Assembly: GCA_910588495.1 (NCBI GenBank)
Contig: CAJUPU010000034.1
Location: 1 to 35,396 of the forward strand
Length of the DNA stretch: 35,396 nucleotides
Direction: 5' to 3'
Source: an uncultured Oscillospiraceae bacterium
Lineage (GTDB): Bacteria > Bacillota > Clostridia > Oscillospirales > Oscillospiraceae
Numbering within the stretch: the stretch's first letter is position 1; every line of letters starts with the position of its first letter. Positions 13,630 to 21,265 of this stretch are shown piece by piece. Below the pieces are notes generated by a model. That model was given only the letters and a program-made list of their open reading frames with translations. It searched no databases and was not told where the DNA came from. Position numbers and translations under genes: made by a program.

Positions 13630-16488
13630 ATGACCGTCATGCTGTTGGAGTGGGTGTTTACCTCCGCATTTCTGATCCTGGTGACGCTGGCCCTCCGGGC
13701 CGCCCTGGGGAAGCGGATCGGCGGCGTCATGCGCTACGCCTTGTGGGCGGCGGTGCTGCTGCGGCTGCTGGTGCCGGTGCAGCTGTTCACCTCCCCCCTG
13801 GCGGGGACCTGGGTGGCGGCGGAACAGCGGGTGGAGCGGGACGTGGTGGAGTGGCCTGCGGCCCCCACCGCCCCGGCGGACGAGGCGCTGGGTCTGCCTG
13901 CGGCGGACAAGACGCCGGGGACCGCGCCCAGCGCCCCCAAAGCGCCCGTCCTGCCCCACCCGCCGGAGCCCCCCGCCGCCCCGGACTTTGCCGAACTAGC
14001 CCCCTGGCTGGGCTGGGCGTGGCTGGCGGGGGCCGGGCTGGCGGCGCTGGTGCTGCTGTTGTCCAACCTGCGGTTCTACGGGAGGCTGCGGCGGGCGCGG
14101 GCCCGGCTGGAGGGGGCGGACTGCCCGCTGGCGGTGTACGCGGCCCCGGGCCTGCCCTCCCCCTGCCTGTTCGGGCTCTTACGGCCCGCCGTCTACGTCA
14201 CCCCCGAGGCTGCGGCGGACCCGGCTATGCTCCGCCACGTGCTGGCCCACGAATACACCCACTATAGGCACGGCGACCACATCTGGAGCCTGCTGCGGTG
14301 CGCCGCCCTGGCGATCCACTGGTGGGATCCCCTGGTGTGGCTGGCGGCGGCTCTGAGCCGGCGGGACGGCGAGCTGGCCTGTGACGAGGGGGCGCTGAAA
14401 CGGCTGGGCGAGGGGGAGCGGGCGGCCTACGGGGCCACCCTGCTGGCCCTGGTGACGGCCAAGCCCGCCCCGGGGGACCTGTTCCGGTGCGCCACCACCA
14501 TGGCGGGGGACAAGAAGAGCCTGAAGGAGCGCATCACCCGCATCGCCGCCGCCCCAAAACGGGTGCTGTGGGCGGTGGCGGCGGCGGTGCTGGTGACGGC
14601 CCTGGCCTGTGTGTGCGCCTTCGGGCAGGCAGAGCCGGAGGCACACACGCTGGAGCCGTCGGATGATGTGCCGGATGGGTCCCATGCCATGGACGGCAGT
14701 GGAGTGGTCCAGCCCTCCCCGGGACCCCTGGCCTCCAGCCCGCCCGCCCCTTCCGCCGGGGAGCTGGACTTCCAGTTCTACGCCGCGCACTCGGACATGA
14801 CCTTGCGGTTCAGCCAGCTCACCCGGGCGGTCACCCCTTCCATAGAGGTCCAGTTCGAGCCGGAGGAGTACACGATCCTGGACCTGGACCGGGACGGGGC
14901 CGACGAGCTGATCGTGAAGCTGATGGGCCAGGGAGGCTATCTGATCCTGCACCCCACAGAGGACGGCCTGTGGGGCTATACCAAGGTGGTGCGGGGGCTG
15001 ATGGACCTCAAGGCCGACGGGACCTTCACGGGCTCCTCCGGCGCGGGGGACTGGGGCTTTTCCACGGTGTCCGCCTTCGGCCCCGACCGCATGGAGGAGG
15101 TCTGCTTCACCTGGTGCGAGAGCACCGGGGACGGCGGCCAGCGGTGCTTCGTGAACGGCTCCCCCGCCGTCTTGCGGGAGTTCGAGGCGGCGGTGGACCT
15201 CCAGGACCGGAAAGAGTCCGCCCCCTGGAGGCCGTGGACCGGAGGGGACCAGGAAGTCATCCGCTGGCTGGAGGAGGCCGGGGTGGACTATGACCTGTCC
15301 GGCCCGGGCGGGGAGGCGGGCCTGACCGCCGACCTGGACCGCAACGGCATCCCCGAGACCATCCAGGTGACGGAGATCGACGGCGGCACGGGCAAACGGC
15401 TGGAGGTCTGGGAAAACGGCAAGCTCCTCTTTGCGGAGGAGGGCTTCTCCGCCCACGCGGGCTATAACGCCCTGTTCCTGTGCAACGACGGGGAGGGGGA
15501 ATACCTCCTGCGCTACCACCCCACCATGTACCAGGGCTACGGCACCTACAACTACCAACTGTTCACCCTGGAAAACGGGGTGGAGACGGTGGCGATGGAG
15601 GATGAAGTGGAGTTCGATGTGAACTTCCACCCCATGATGCATCAGAGCTTCGACCCGGAGGCCATCGCCGCCTTCATGGACGACGTGAACGGCCTGCTCT
15701 CCCACAGCGTCCAGCTGCTCAACACCGACCAGGACCTGCTGGACACCTTCCAGTGGAACGGGCTGCTGTACGACGATCTTTGGTGGCTGGACACCTGGGA
15801 GCCGGTCTTTGTCCGGGACGAGAGCAAGACCCTGCGGGAAAACCTGCGGGACTTCCAGGCGGCCATGGAGGGGGAGTGGAGTGCCGAAGCCCCGAAGGTG
15901 TCCCCTATGGACGAGTTGGGGAAGAACGTCCGGCTCAGCTATGGGGATAAGCAGACCCGGTTCAGCTGTCCCGGGTGGGACTGCCGCTTCCAGATCCAGG
16001 TTGGGGAAGGATCGATGGACGCCCAGGTGCTGGACCTGAACGGGGACGGCAGGGACGAGATCGTGTTCTCCCTGGTGGAAGGCCATGGCACCGGGTGCCT
16101 GGTGGAAAACCTCTTCGCGTTTGACGCGGACACCCTGGAGCAGTACGACACCCACCGCCTCAACGAGACGATCTTGAACTCCATCCGATCCACCGGGGAC
16201 AAGGACAATTTTTACCTCTCCGCACCGGGGATGGACCGGGTGACGATCTCCAAGAGCGAGGCGGCGGAGGCGCTGGGATTTGATCTTCAGTCCGACACCA
16301 TGGGCATTGGAGACATCATTTTTTATCAAGTGGGGGCGGACGGCGCCGTGCGCTGCCGGGTAGCCTGCGACGCCAGCGGCAAGACGATAGGGTATATCGG
16401 CTACATAGAGGCGGAGCTGGAATTCACCGGGAGCGGCTTCCGGATCGCCCGGGCGGAATATCGGGAAGGGGACGCCTACTCAAACTGA
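13630..16488 (+). CDS. M56 family (BlaR1-like) membrane metallopeptidase with large extracytoplasmic region
   Basis: This 952-residue sensor-protease is joined to the upstream BlaI gene. N-terminal membrane helices lie at about 4-26, 34-52 and 125-147, and the M56 domain has HEYTH at 207-211 with downstream Glu248 (ELACDE), the zinc ligands and catalytic Glu. A last helix (about 311-331) carries the chain outside. BlaR1 would continue with a ~250-residue penicillin-binding domain; here ~620 residues follow with no SxxK/SxN/KTG set. Instead there are three DxDxDG-like sites, DLDRDGADEL (from 418), DLDRNGIPET (568) and DLNGDGRDEI (802), as in FG-GAP/VCBS-type calcium-binding loops. The signal is thus unlikely to be a beta-lactam acylation; a cell-wall or other ligand is inferred. 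A strong terminator follows. Confidence 0.87.
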   Translation: MTVMLLEWVFTSAFLILVTLALRAALGKRIGGVMRYALWAAVLLRLLVPVQLFTSPLAGTWVAAEQRVERDVVEWPAAPTAPADEALGLPAADKTPGTAPSAPKAPVLPHPPEPPAAPDFAELAPWLGWAWLAGAGLAALVLLLSNLRFYGRLRRARARLEGADCPLAVYAAPGLPSPCLFGLLRPAVYVTPEAAADPAMLRHVLAHEYTHYRHGDHIWSLLRCAALAIHWWDPLVWLAAALSRRDGELACDEGALKRLGEGERAAYGATLLALVTAKPAPGDLFRCATTMAGDKKSLKERITRIAAAPKRVLWAVAAAVLVTALACVCAFGQAEPEAHTLEPSDDVPDGSHAMDGSGVVQPSPGPLASSPPAPSAGELDFQFYAAHSDMTLRFSQLTRAVTPSIEVQFEPEEYTILDLDRDGADELIVKLMGQGGYLILHPTEDGLWGYTKVVRGLMDLKADGTFTGSSGAGDWGFSTVSAFGPDRMEEVCFTWCESTGDGGQRCFVNGSPAVLREFEAAVDLQDRKESAPWRPWTGGDQEVIRWLEEAGVDYDLSGPGGEAGLTADLDRNGIPETIQVTEIDGGTGKRLEVWENGKLLFAEEGFSAHAGYNALFLCNDGEGEYLLRYHPTMYQGYGTYNYQLFTLENGVETVAMEDEVEFDVNFHPMMHQSFDPEAIAAFMDDVNGLLSHSVQLLNTDQDLLDTFQWNGLLYDDLWWLDTWEPVFVRDESKTLRENLRDFQAAMEGEWSAEAPKVSPMDELGKNVRLSYGDKQTRFSCPGWDCRFQIQVGEGSMDAQVLDLNGDGRDEIVFSLVEGHGTGCLVENLFAFDADTLEQYDTHRLNETILNSIRSTGDKDNFYLSAPGMDRVTISKSEAAEALGFDLQSDTMGIGDIIFYQVGADGAVRCRVACDASGKTIGYIGYIEAELEFTGSGFRIARAEYREGDAYSN

Positions 16489-16491
16489 ACA

Positions 16492-16527
16492 AAAAGACCG
16501 CCGGGGCAGACGCCCCGGCGGTCTTTT
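16492..16527. terminator. Bidirectional terminator
   Basis: A 16-bp perfect stem including A/T flanks (16492-16507 with 16512-16527), loop AGAC, T run on both strands. It serves the M56 gene and the convergent GntR gene. Confidence 0.95.
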
Positions 16528-16543
16528 CGCATGGTTTCCGCCC

Positions 16544-17218
16544 TCATTTGAAATACTGGGGATAGGCCGAGCGCAGGGCGGCGGCGTCGATGTGGTAGCG
16601 GCCCAGGTGGGCCTTCATCAGCTCCCTGGCGGCCGCTCCGTCCCGGCGGGCGATGGCGTCCACCAAATCGGCGTGGTCCTGGACGATCCGCCCCGCCTTC
16701 ACCGAGGACAGCGCCATGGTGCGCACCCGGTCGAAGTGGATGGAGATGGTCTGGATCAGGGCGAACACCTGGGACTTTTTGGCGATGGCGAAAAGGGTCT
16801 CGTGGAAGCGGTCGTCCAGCTCCACCAGCGCCCCGGTGTAGCAGCCGTCCAGATAGAGGCTCTGCATACGCACGTTCTCCCGCAGCCGCTCCAGGTCGGC
16901 GGGGACGGCCATCTCGCAGTCCAGCTCCGCCACGGCGCACTCCAGCAGGTCCCGCATGAACCGGGACTCCTCCACCATGTCGCAGTCGATCAGGGGGATG
17001 GTGCTCTTCTTCTGGGGCTGGATGTCCACGATCTTCACCTTGGCCAGCTCCATCAGGGCCTCCCGCACCGGGGTGCGGGACAGCCCCATCTCGGCGGCCA
17101 GTTCGTTCTCGCTGATCTGACAGCCGGGGGCCAGCTCCAGGCTGATGATGTTCTCTTTGATGGTGCGCAGGGCGTATTCCCCGCCGCTCTCCCGAGGGAG
17201 CCGCTCCAGCAGCTTCAT
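16544..17218 (-). CDS. GntR-family regulator, FadR/FCD type
   Basis: This 224-residue regulator has an N-terminal winged helix (about residues 12-75: ALRTIKENIISLELAPGCQI, then LAAEMGLSRTPVREALMELA) and an all-helical FCD sensor domain with the usual metal or acid-binding positions (ELDDRFHETLFAIA, then HADLVDAIARRDGAAARELM and HLGRYH). FCD regulators commonly bind hexuronates, gluconate or other organic acids and repress catabolic genes. It is divergent from a KDPG aldolase-kinase-isomerase block, and a 15-bp palindrome overlaps that block's -10, so it is probably the local repressor (UxuR/KdgR-like role, inferred). The start at 17218 follows GGAGGCGGCGGG; upstream in-frame starts have no ribosome site and read into the intergenic promoter region. 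Confidence 0.9.
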   Translation of the reverse strand: MKLLERLPRESGGEYALRTIKENIISLELAPGCQISENELAAEMGLSRTPVREALMELAKVKIVDIQPQKKSTIPLIDCDMVEESRFMRDLLECAVAELDCEMAVPADLERLRENVRMQSLYLDGCYTGALVELDDRFHETLFAIAKKSQVFALIQTISIHFDRVRTMALSSVKAGRIVQDHADLVDAIARRDGAAARELMKAHLGRYHIDAAALRSAYPQYFK

Positions 17219-17366
17219 CCCGCCGCCTCCCGTTTCGATGTGATGGTCCCACTGTAACACACTTCTCCGCGTTTGTCCACTAGTACACCAGCATAAATTG
17301 ACAGGAATTTGCAGGAGATCGGGATGTTGCACAAAAAATGAGAAGAAATTTTTACGATTCTCCTAA

Positions 17367-17394
17367 TTGAATTCTAGTATACAAGTTGTATAAT
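17367..17394 (+). promoter_or_regulatory. Promoter of the hexuronate/KDG operon
   Basis: TTGAAT (17367-17372), a 16-base spacer and perfect TATAAT (17389-17394). The leader to the aldolase start is about 80 nt and contains a GGGGAGC/GCTCCCC hairpin (17407-17423). Confidence 0.8.
17378..17392. promoter_or_regulatory. Palindromic operator, probably for the divergent GntR protein
   Basis: TATACAA-G-TTGTATA is a perfect 15-bp inverted repeat that overlaps the spacer and -10 of the catabolic promoter, ideal for repression. A related CTAGTACACCAG at 17280-17291 matches the left part (CTAGTATACAAG, 17374-17385) at 10 of 12 positions and may be a weaker second site near the gntR side. Confidence 0.7.
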
Positions 17395-17478
17395 GGAGGC
17401 AGGTCAGGGGAGCGGAGCTCCCCCGCGTACAGCTCCCAGTGCGAGCACCCGAGAATCTATCATTGGAGGGGTATCAGT

Positions 17479-18441
17479 ATGAACGAAACGCTGCAAAGAG
17501 TCTATGAGATCGGCATCATCCCCGTCATCGCCATCGAGGACGCCGCCCAGGCGGTCCCCCTGGCCCGTGCGCTGGTGGACGGCGGCCTGCCCGCCGCCGA
17601 GATCACCTTCCGCACCGCCGCCGCCGAGGACGCGATCCGCGCCATCGTCAAGGAGGTCCCCGAGATGCTGGTGGGGGCGGGCACGGTGCTCACCTGCGAG
17701 CAGGCCGACCGGGCCATGGCAGCCGGGGCGTCCTTCATCGTGGCGCCGGGCTACGACCCCAACGTGACCCAGCACGTGATCGACAAGGGCGGGATCATGA
17801 TGCCCGGCACCGCCAGCGCGGGCGAGATGCAGCAGGCCATGAACCAGGGCTGCGAGACGCTGAAGTTCTTCCCCGCCGAGGCCAACGGCGGCGTGGCCAT
17901 GCTGAAAAACATCGGCGCGGCCCTGAAGAGCGCCAAGTGGATGTGCACCGGCGGCGTCAGCGCCAAGAACGTCAACGACTACCTGGGCTACGACCAGATC
18001 GTGGCGGTGGGCGGCACCTGGATGTGCAAGAGCGATTTGATCAAGGCGGGCAAGTGGGACGAGATCTCCGCGCTGTGCAAGGAGGCCGTCCGGACCATGC
18101 TGGGCTTCGAGCTGGCCCACGTGGGCGTCAACTGCGAGGACGAGGGAGAGGCGGAGGCCACCGCCAAGGCCCTGTGCGCCCTGTTCGGGCTGGACTACAA
18201 GGCGGGCAATTCCTCCATCTTCGCGGGCAAGGCCGTGGAGTGCATGAAGAAGCCCGGCCGGGGGAAGAACGGCCATATCGCCATCGGCACCAACAGCGTG
18301 GACCGGGCGGTGTACCACCTGGGCCGCCAGGGGGTGGAGTTCCTGGAGGAGAGCCGGATGGCGGACGCCAAGGGCAGGACCAAGGCGATCTACCTCAAGC
18401 AGGAGCTGTCCGGCTTTGCCATCCACCTGGTTCAGAAATAA
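17479..18441 (+). CDS. KDPG/KHG aldolase fused to a C-terminal VOC (glyoxalase-like) domain
   Basis: This 320-residue protein joins two modules. Residues 1-205 are a class I KDPG aldolase: GIIPVIAIEDAAQAVPLARA, then AAEITFRT with the active-site Glu, AGTVLTCEQA, SFIVAPG and the Schiff-base lysine Lys129 in TLKFFPAE, then TGGVSAKNV. It splits 2-keto-3-deoxy-6-phosphogluconate to pyruvate and glyceraldehyde 3-phosphate. Residues ~210-320 resemble a single-repeat vicinal-oxygen-chelate fold (ELAHVGVNCED, NGHIAIGTNSVDRAVYHLGR, FAIHLVQK) with possible metal-binding His. Standard Eda is only ~200-215 residues. GGAGGGG lies 8 bases before the ATG. It is first in the block, under a palindromic operator. 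The VOC role is unknown. Confidence 0.9.
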   Translation: MNETLQRVYEIGIIPVIAIEDAAQAVPLARALVDGGLPAAEITFRTAAAEDAIRAIVKEVPEMLVGAGTVLTCEQADRAMAAGASFIVAPGYDPNVTQHVIDKGGIMMPGTASAGEMQQAMNQGCETLKFFPAEANGGVAMLKNIGAALKSAKWMCTGGVSAKNVNDYLGYDQIVAVGGTWMCKSDLIKAGKWDEISALCKEAVRTMLGFELAHVGVNCEDEGEAEATAKALCALFGLDYKAGNSSIFAGKAVECMKKPGRGKNGHIAIGTNSVDRAVYHLGRQGVEFLEESRMADAKGRTKAIYLKQELSGFAIHLVQK

Positions 18442-18485
18442 GAAGCGCACAGCGCAACTATAAAATTTTCAGGAGGAATATAACC

Positions 18486-19514
18486 ATGTCTAAAGTAGTC
18501 ACCTTCGGCGAGCTGATGATCCGCCTCCAGCCCTACAACTACGAGCGTTTCGTCCAGGCCGACCACCTGGAGTTCACCTTCGGCGGCGGCGAGGCCAACG
18601 TGGCCGTGTCCCTGGCCAACTACGGCCTGGACGTGTCCTTCGTCACCAAGCTCCCCGCCCACGCCATCGGCCAGGCGGCCGTCAACTCCCTGCGCCGCTA
18701 CGGCGTGGACACCTCCAAGATCGTCCGGGGCGGCGACCGGGTGGGCATCTACTTCAACGAGAAGGGCGCCTCCCAGCGGGGCAGCGTGTGCATCTACGAC
18801 CGGGCCCACTCCGCCATCCAGGAGGCCTCCACCGCCGACTTCGACTGGGACGCCATCTTCGAGGGCGTGGACTGGTTCCATTTCACCGGCATCACCCCGG
18901 CCCTGGGCCCCAACGTGGTGGAGATCTGCAAGGATGCCTGCAAGGCCGCCAAGGCCCGGGGCGTGAAGATCTCCTGCGACCTGAACTACCGGGGCAAGCT
19001 GTGGACCCGGGATCAGGCCCGGGCGGCCATGACCGAGCTGTGCCAGTATGTGGACGTGTGCATCTCCAACGAGGAGGACGCCAAGGACGTGTTCGGCATC
19101 GAGGCGGAGAACACCGATATCTACGGCGGCGAGATCAACCACGAGGGCTATAAGTCGGTGGCCAAGCAGCTGGCGGACAAGTTCGGCTTCGAGAAGGTGG
19201 CCATCACCCTGCGGGAGTCCCACTCCGCCTTCGACAACGGCTGGAGCGCCATGCTGTACGACGTGAAGAGCGGCGAGTTCTGCTTCTCCAAGAAGTACGA
19301 GCTGCACATCATCGACCGGGTGGGCGGCGGCGACAGCTTCGGCGGCGGGCTGATCTACTCCCTGCTGTCCGGCAAGTCCACCCAGGCGGCGGTGGAGTTC
19401 GCCGTGGCGGCCTCCGCCCTGAAGCACTCCATCGAGGGCGACTACAACATGGTCACCGTGGCCGAGGTGGAGAAGCTGGCCGGCGGCGACGGGTCCGGGC
19501 GCATCCAGCGGTAA
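18486..19514 (+). CDS. kdgK: 2-keto-3-deoxygluconate kinase, PfkB family
   Basis: This 342-residue ribokinase-fold enzyme phosphorylates 2-keto-3-deoxygluconate with ATP to KDPG, the substrate of the aldolase just upstream. It shows VVTFGELMIRLQP at the start, GGGEANVAVSLANYGLDVSF (first PfkB signature region), CDLNYRGKLW and the catalytic-base loop DRVGGGDSFGGGLIY (GGGD replaces GAGD). The length is normal. AGGAGG ends 8 bases before the ATG, and it lies 44 bases after the aldolase stop, surely on one transcript. The stop is followed within five bases by an intercistronic repeat. KDG specificity is inferred from context and from the strong match to KdgK proteins. Confidence 0.9.
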   Translation: MSKVVTFGELMIRLQPYNYERFVQADHLEFTFGGGEANVAVSLANYGLDVSFVTKLPAHAIGQAAVNSLRRYGVDTSKIVRGGDRVGIYFNEKGASQRGSVCIYDRAHSAIQEASTADFDWDAIFEGVDWFHFTGITPALGPNVVEICKDACKAAKARGVKISCDLNYRGKLWTRDQARAAMTELCQYVDVCISNEEDAKDVFGIEAENTDIYGGEINHEGYKSVAKQLADKFGFEKVAITLRESHSAFDNGWSAMLYDVKSGEFCFSKKYELHIIDRVGGGDSFGGGLIYSLLSGKSTQAAVEFAVAASALKHSIEGDYNMVTVAEVEKLAGGDGSGRIQR

Positions 19515-19518
19515 GCAA

Positions 19519-19838
19519 AGAAGCGCGAGCTTAGGCGCGCAGGGCCGGATGGACCGGAGCGAGACCGAGCGCAGGGGCCGACGGCCCCGGAGACCAGGTC
19601 GAGTCGGAGGGAAGCCGGCCCGCGGCGCGCCCATAGCGAGCGTGACAGTGAGAAGCGCGAGCTTAGGCGCGCAGGGGAGCTTGGACTGGAGCGAGGGGAA
19701 AAGCCCAGGGCCAACGAAGTTGGGCCGGGTCTTGCCCGAGACGGAGGGGCGCTGCGTGCCGGTGGCACGCGTTCAGCGCCGACCGAGCCGAAGGCGAGAC
19801 AGCCGACCCGCAGCGTGCCCAAAGCGAGCGTGACAAGG
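19519..19838 (+). repeat. Intercistronic repeat, copy A (two tandem units)
   Basis: This fills the spacer between the two kinases and has no gene of its own. Two units each begin AGAAGCGCGAGCTTAGGCGC (19519 and 19651) and end AGCGTGACA (19639-19647 and 19827-19835). Unit 2 has the core GAGCTTGGACTGGAGCGAGG (19677-19696), then an imperfect hairpin with CCAAC-GAA-GTTGG at its tip. Unit 1 has a shortened core (19550 on) and a different hairpin: GACC/GGTC outer arms (19563-19566, 19597-19600) with GGGGCC-GAC-GGCCCC inside (19574-19588). Copies B and C share the framework with other hairpin sequences. All copies read in the direction of the flanking genes. Confidence 0.85.
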
Positions 19839-19892
19839 CAGCAGAGAGGGACCGAAAAAGAAGGCCCTATATTCGATTTGGGAGGCATGAAT

Positions 19893-20978
19893 ATGGAACA
19901 CTCCAACCCCCTGCTCCAAGGGAACCACTCCCAGAAATTCATCACCGTGGGCGAGATCATGCTCCGCCTGACCCCGCCCAACTACGGCAAGATCCGGGTG
20001 GCCAACAGCTTCGAAGCCAGCTACGGCGGCAGCGAGGCCAACATCGCCCTGGCCCTGGCCAACCTGGGAGTGGACAGCACCTTCTTCACCGTGGTGCCCG
20101 GCAACAGCCTGGGCAAGAGCGCCGTGCGGGCCCTGCGCTCCAACGACGTGCACTGCACCCCTGTTATCCTGTCCACCCCGGCCCAGACCCCCACCCACCG
20201 TCTGGGCGCCTATTACCTGGAGACGGGCTACGGCATCCGGGCCAGCAAGGTGACCTATGACCGCAGGCACTCCGCCATCACCGAGTTCGACTTCTCCCAG
20301 GTGGACCTGGACGCCCTGCTGGACGGCTTCGACTGGCTGCACCTGAGCGGCATCACCCCGGCCTTGTCCCCCAGCTGCGCCCAGCTGATCCTGGACTGCC
20401 TCAGGACGGGGAGGGAGAAGGGGATGACCATCAGCTTCGACGGCAATTTCCGCTCCCAGCTGTGGAGCTGGGAGCAGGCCCGGGACTTCTGCACCCAGTG
20501 CCTGCCCTATGTGGACGTGCTGCTGGGCATCGAGCCCTACCACCTCTGGAAGGACGAGGGCGACCACGCCAAGGGGGACTGGAAGGACGGCGTGCCCCTC
20601 CAGCCCAGCTATGAGCAGCAGGACGAGATCTTCCAGCGGTTCGTGGAGCGGTATCCCGGCCTGAAGTGCATCGCCCGCCACGTGCGCTACGCCCACAGCG
20701 GCAGCGAGAACAGCCTGATGGCCTACATGTGGTATCAGGGCCACACCTTCGAGAGCAAGCGCTTCACCTTCAACATCCTGGACCGGGTGGGGGGCGGCGA
20801 CGCCTTCGCCAGCGGCCTGATCTACGCCATGATGAACCAGTACAAGCCCATGGACATGGTGAATTTCGCCGTGGCCAGCAGCGTCATCAAGCACACCATC
20901 CATGGCGACGGCAACATCACCGACGACGCGGAGGTCATCCGCAACCTGATGAACATGAACTACGACATCAAACGATGA
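19893..20978 (+). CDS. Second PfkB-family sugar kinase
   Basis: This 361-residue ribokinase-type enzyme is related to the preceding KDG kinase (shared FGGGEANVAV/YGGSEANIAL, GITPAL, CDLNYRGKLW/FDGNFRSQLW, DRVGGGDSF/DRVGGGDAF) but diverges in the middle, with an extra stretch around ETGYGIRASKVTYDRRHSAI and a different lid. It keeps the GGGD catalytic loop, so it should be active on ATP and a sugar acid or sugar; KDG, a ketogluconate or a related keto-sugar are candidates. The start at 19893 is favoured because GGGAGG lies 7 bases upstream; the ATG at 19887 is only one base from that site. It lies inside the hexuronate block between two repeat-filled spacers. The exact substrate is unresolved. 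Confidence 0.85.
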   Translation: MEHSNPLLQGNHSQKFITVGEIMLRLTPPNYGKIRVANSFEASYGGSEANIALALANLGVDSTFFTVVPGNSLGKSAVRALRSNDVHCTPVILSTPAQTPTHRLGAYYLETGYGIRASKVTYDRRHSAITEFDFSQVDLDALLDGFDWLHLSGITPALSPSCAQLILDCLRTGREKGMTISFDGNFRSQLWSWEQARDFCTQCLPYVDVLLGIEPYHLWKDEGDHAKGDWKDGVPLQPSYEQQDEIFQRFVERYPGLKCIARHVRYAHSGSENSLMAYMWYQGHTFESKRFTFNILDRVGGGDAFASGLIYAMMNQYKPMDMVNFAVASSVIKHTIHGDGNITDDAEVIRNLMNMNYDIKR

Positions 20979-21160
20979 GAAGCGCGAGCTTAGGCGCGCC
21001 CAAAGCCAGCGTGACAAGCAAGAAGCGCGGAGAAGCGGACAGTGAGGGAGCTTGGACCGGAGCGAGGGCAAAAAACCAAGATCTGCGAAGCAGATCTGTA
21101 TTTTGCCCGAGTCGTAGGGAAAGGGACCGAGCGTCCTGGCCGCTTCGCAGCGTGACAAGG
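20978..21160 (+). repeat. Intercistronic repeat, copy B
   Basis: It starts on the last base of the kinase stop codon with AGAAGCGCGAG (20978-20988), has AGCGTGACA at 21008-21016, the core GAGCTTGGACCGGAGCGAGG (21048-21067) and a long near-perfect hairpin. The outer arms are GGGCAAAA/TTTTGCCC (21066-21073, 21101-21108) and the inner arms AGATCTGC/GCAGATCT around a GAA loop (21079-21097). After GAGTCGTAGGGAAA it ends with AGCGTGACA (21149-21157). A GC hairpin AAGGCCCG/CGGGCCTT (21157-21177) follows directly. The inner stem has no sequence likeness to copies A and C. Confidence 0.85.
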
Positions 21161-21201
21161 CCCGCGGCCCGGGCCTTTGAATGAACAAAGATCTTACGCG
21201 G

Positions 21202-21246
21202 GAGGCCGTCCATCCCTGACAGGACGGGCGGCCTCTTGCAGTTTTT
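21202..21246 (+). terminator. Hairpin and T run upstream of uxaC, possible attenuator
   Basis: A 10-bp stem with one wobble (21202-21211 with 21226-21235) and 14-base loop is followed by TTGCAGTTTTT, ending 20 bases before the uxaC start. The T run is not adjacent, so termination may be partial; it could set uxaC level relative to the kinases. Confidence 0.4.
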
Positions 21247-21265
21247 GATGAGGAGGAAACGCCGT

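Noticed and set aside
13630..16488. Calling this a beta-lactam sensor BlaR1
   Set aside because: The M56 core fits, but no penicillin-binding motifs follow the last membrane helix and no beta-lactamase or PBP gene is nearby.
17400..17478. Riboswitch in the aldolase leader
   Set aside because: Only one short GGGGAGC/GCTCCCC hairpin is present and the leader is about 80 nt; no known aptamer pattern is seen.
19549..19833. Open frame through repeat copy A
   Set aside because: It lies entirely in the repeat, has Arg/Pro-rich composition expected of GC-rich structured DNA, and no ribosome site.
19519..21160. CRISPR array from the repeated AGAAGCGCGAG units
   Set aside because: Units are long, irregularly spaced and without uniform spacers, and no cas genes are present.
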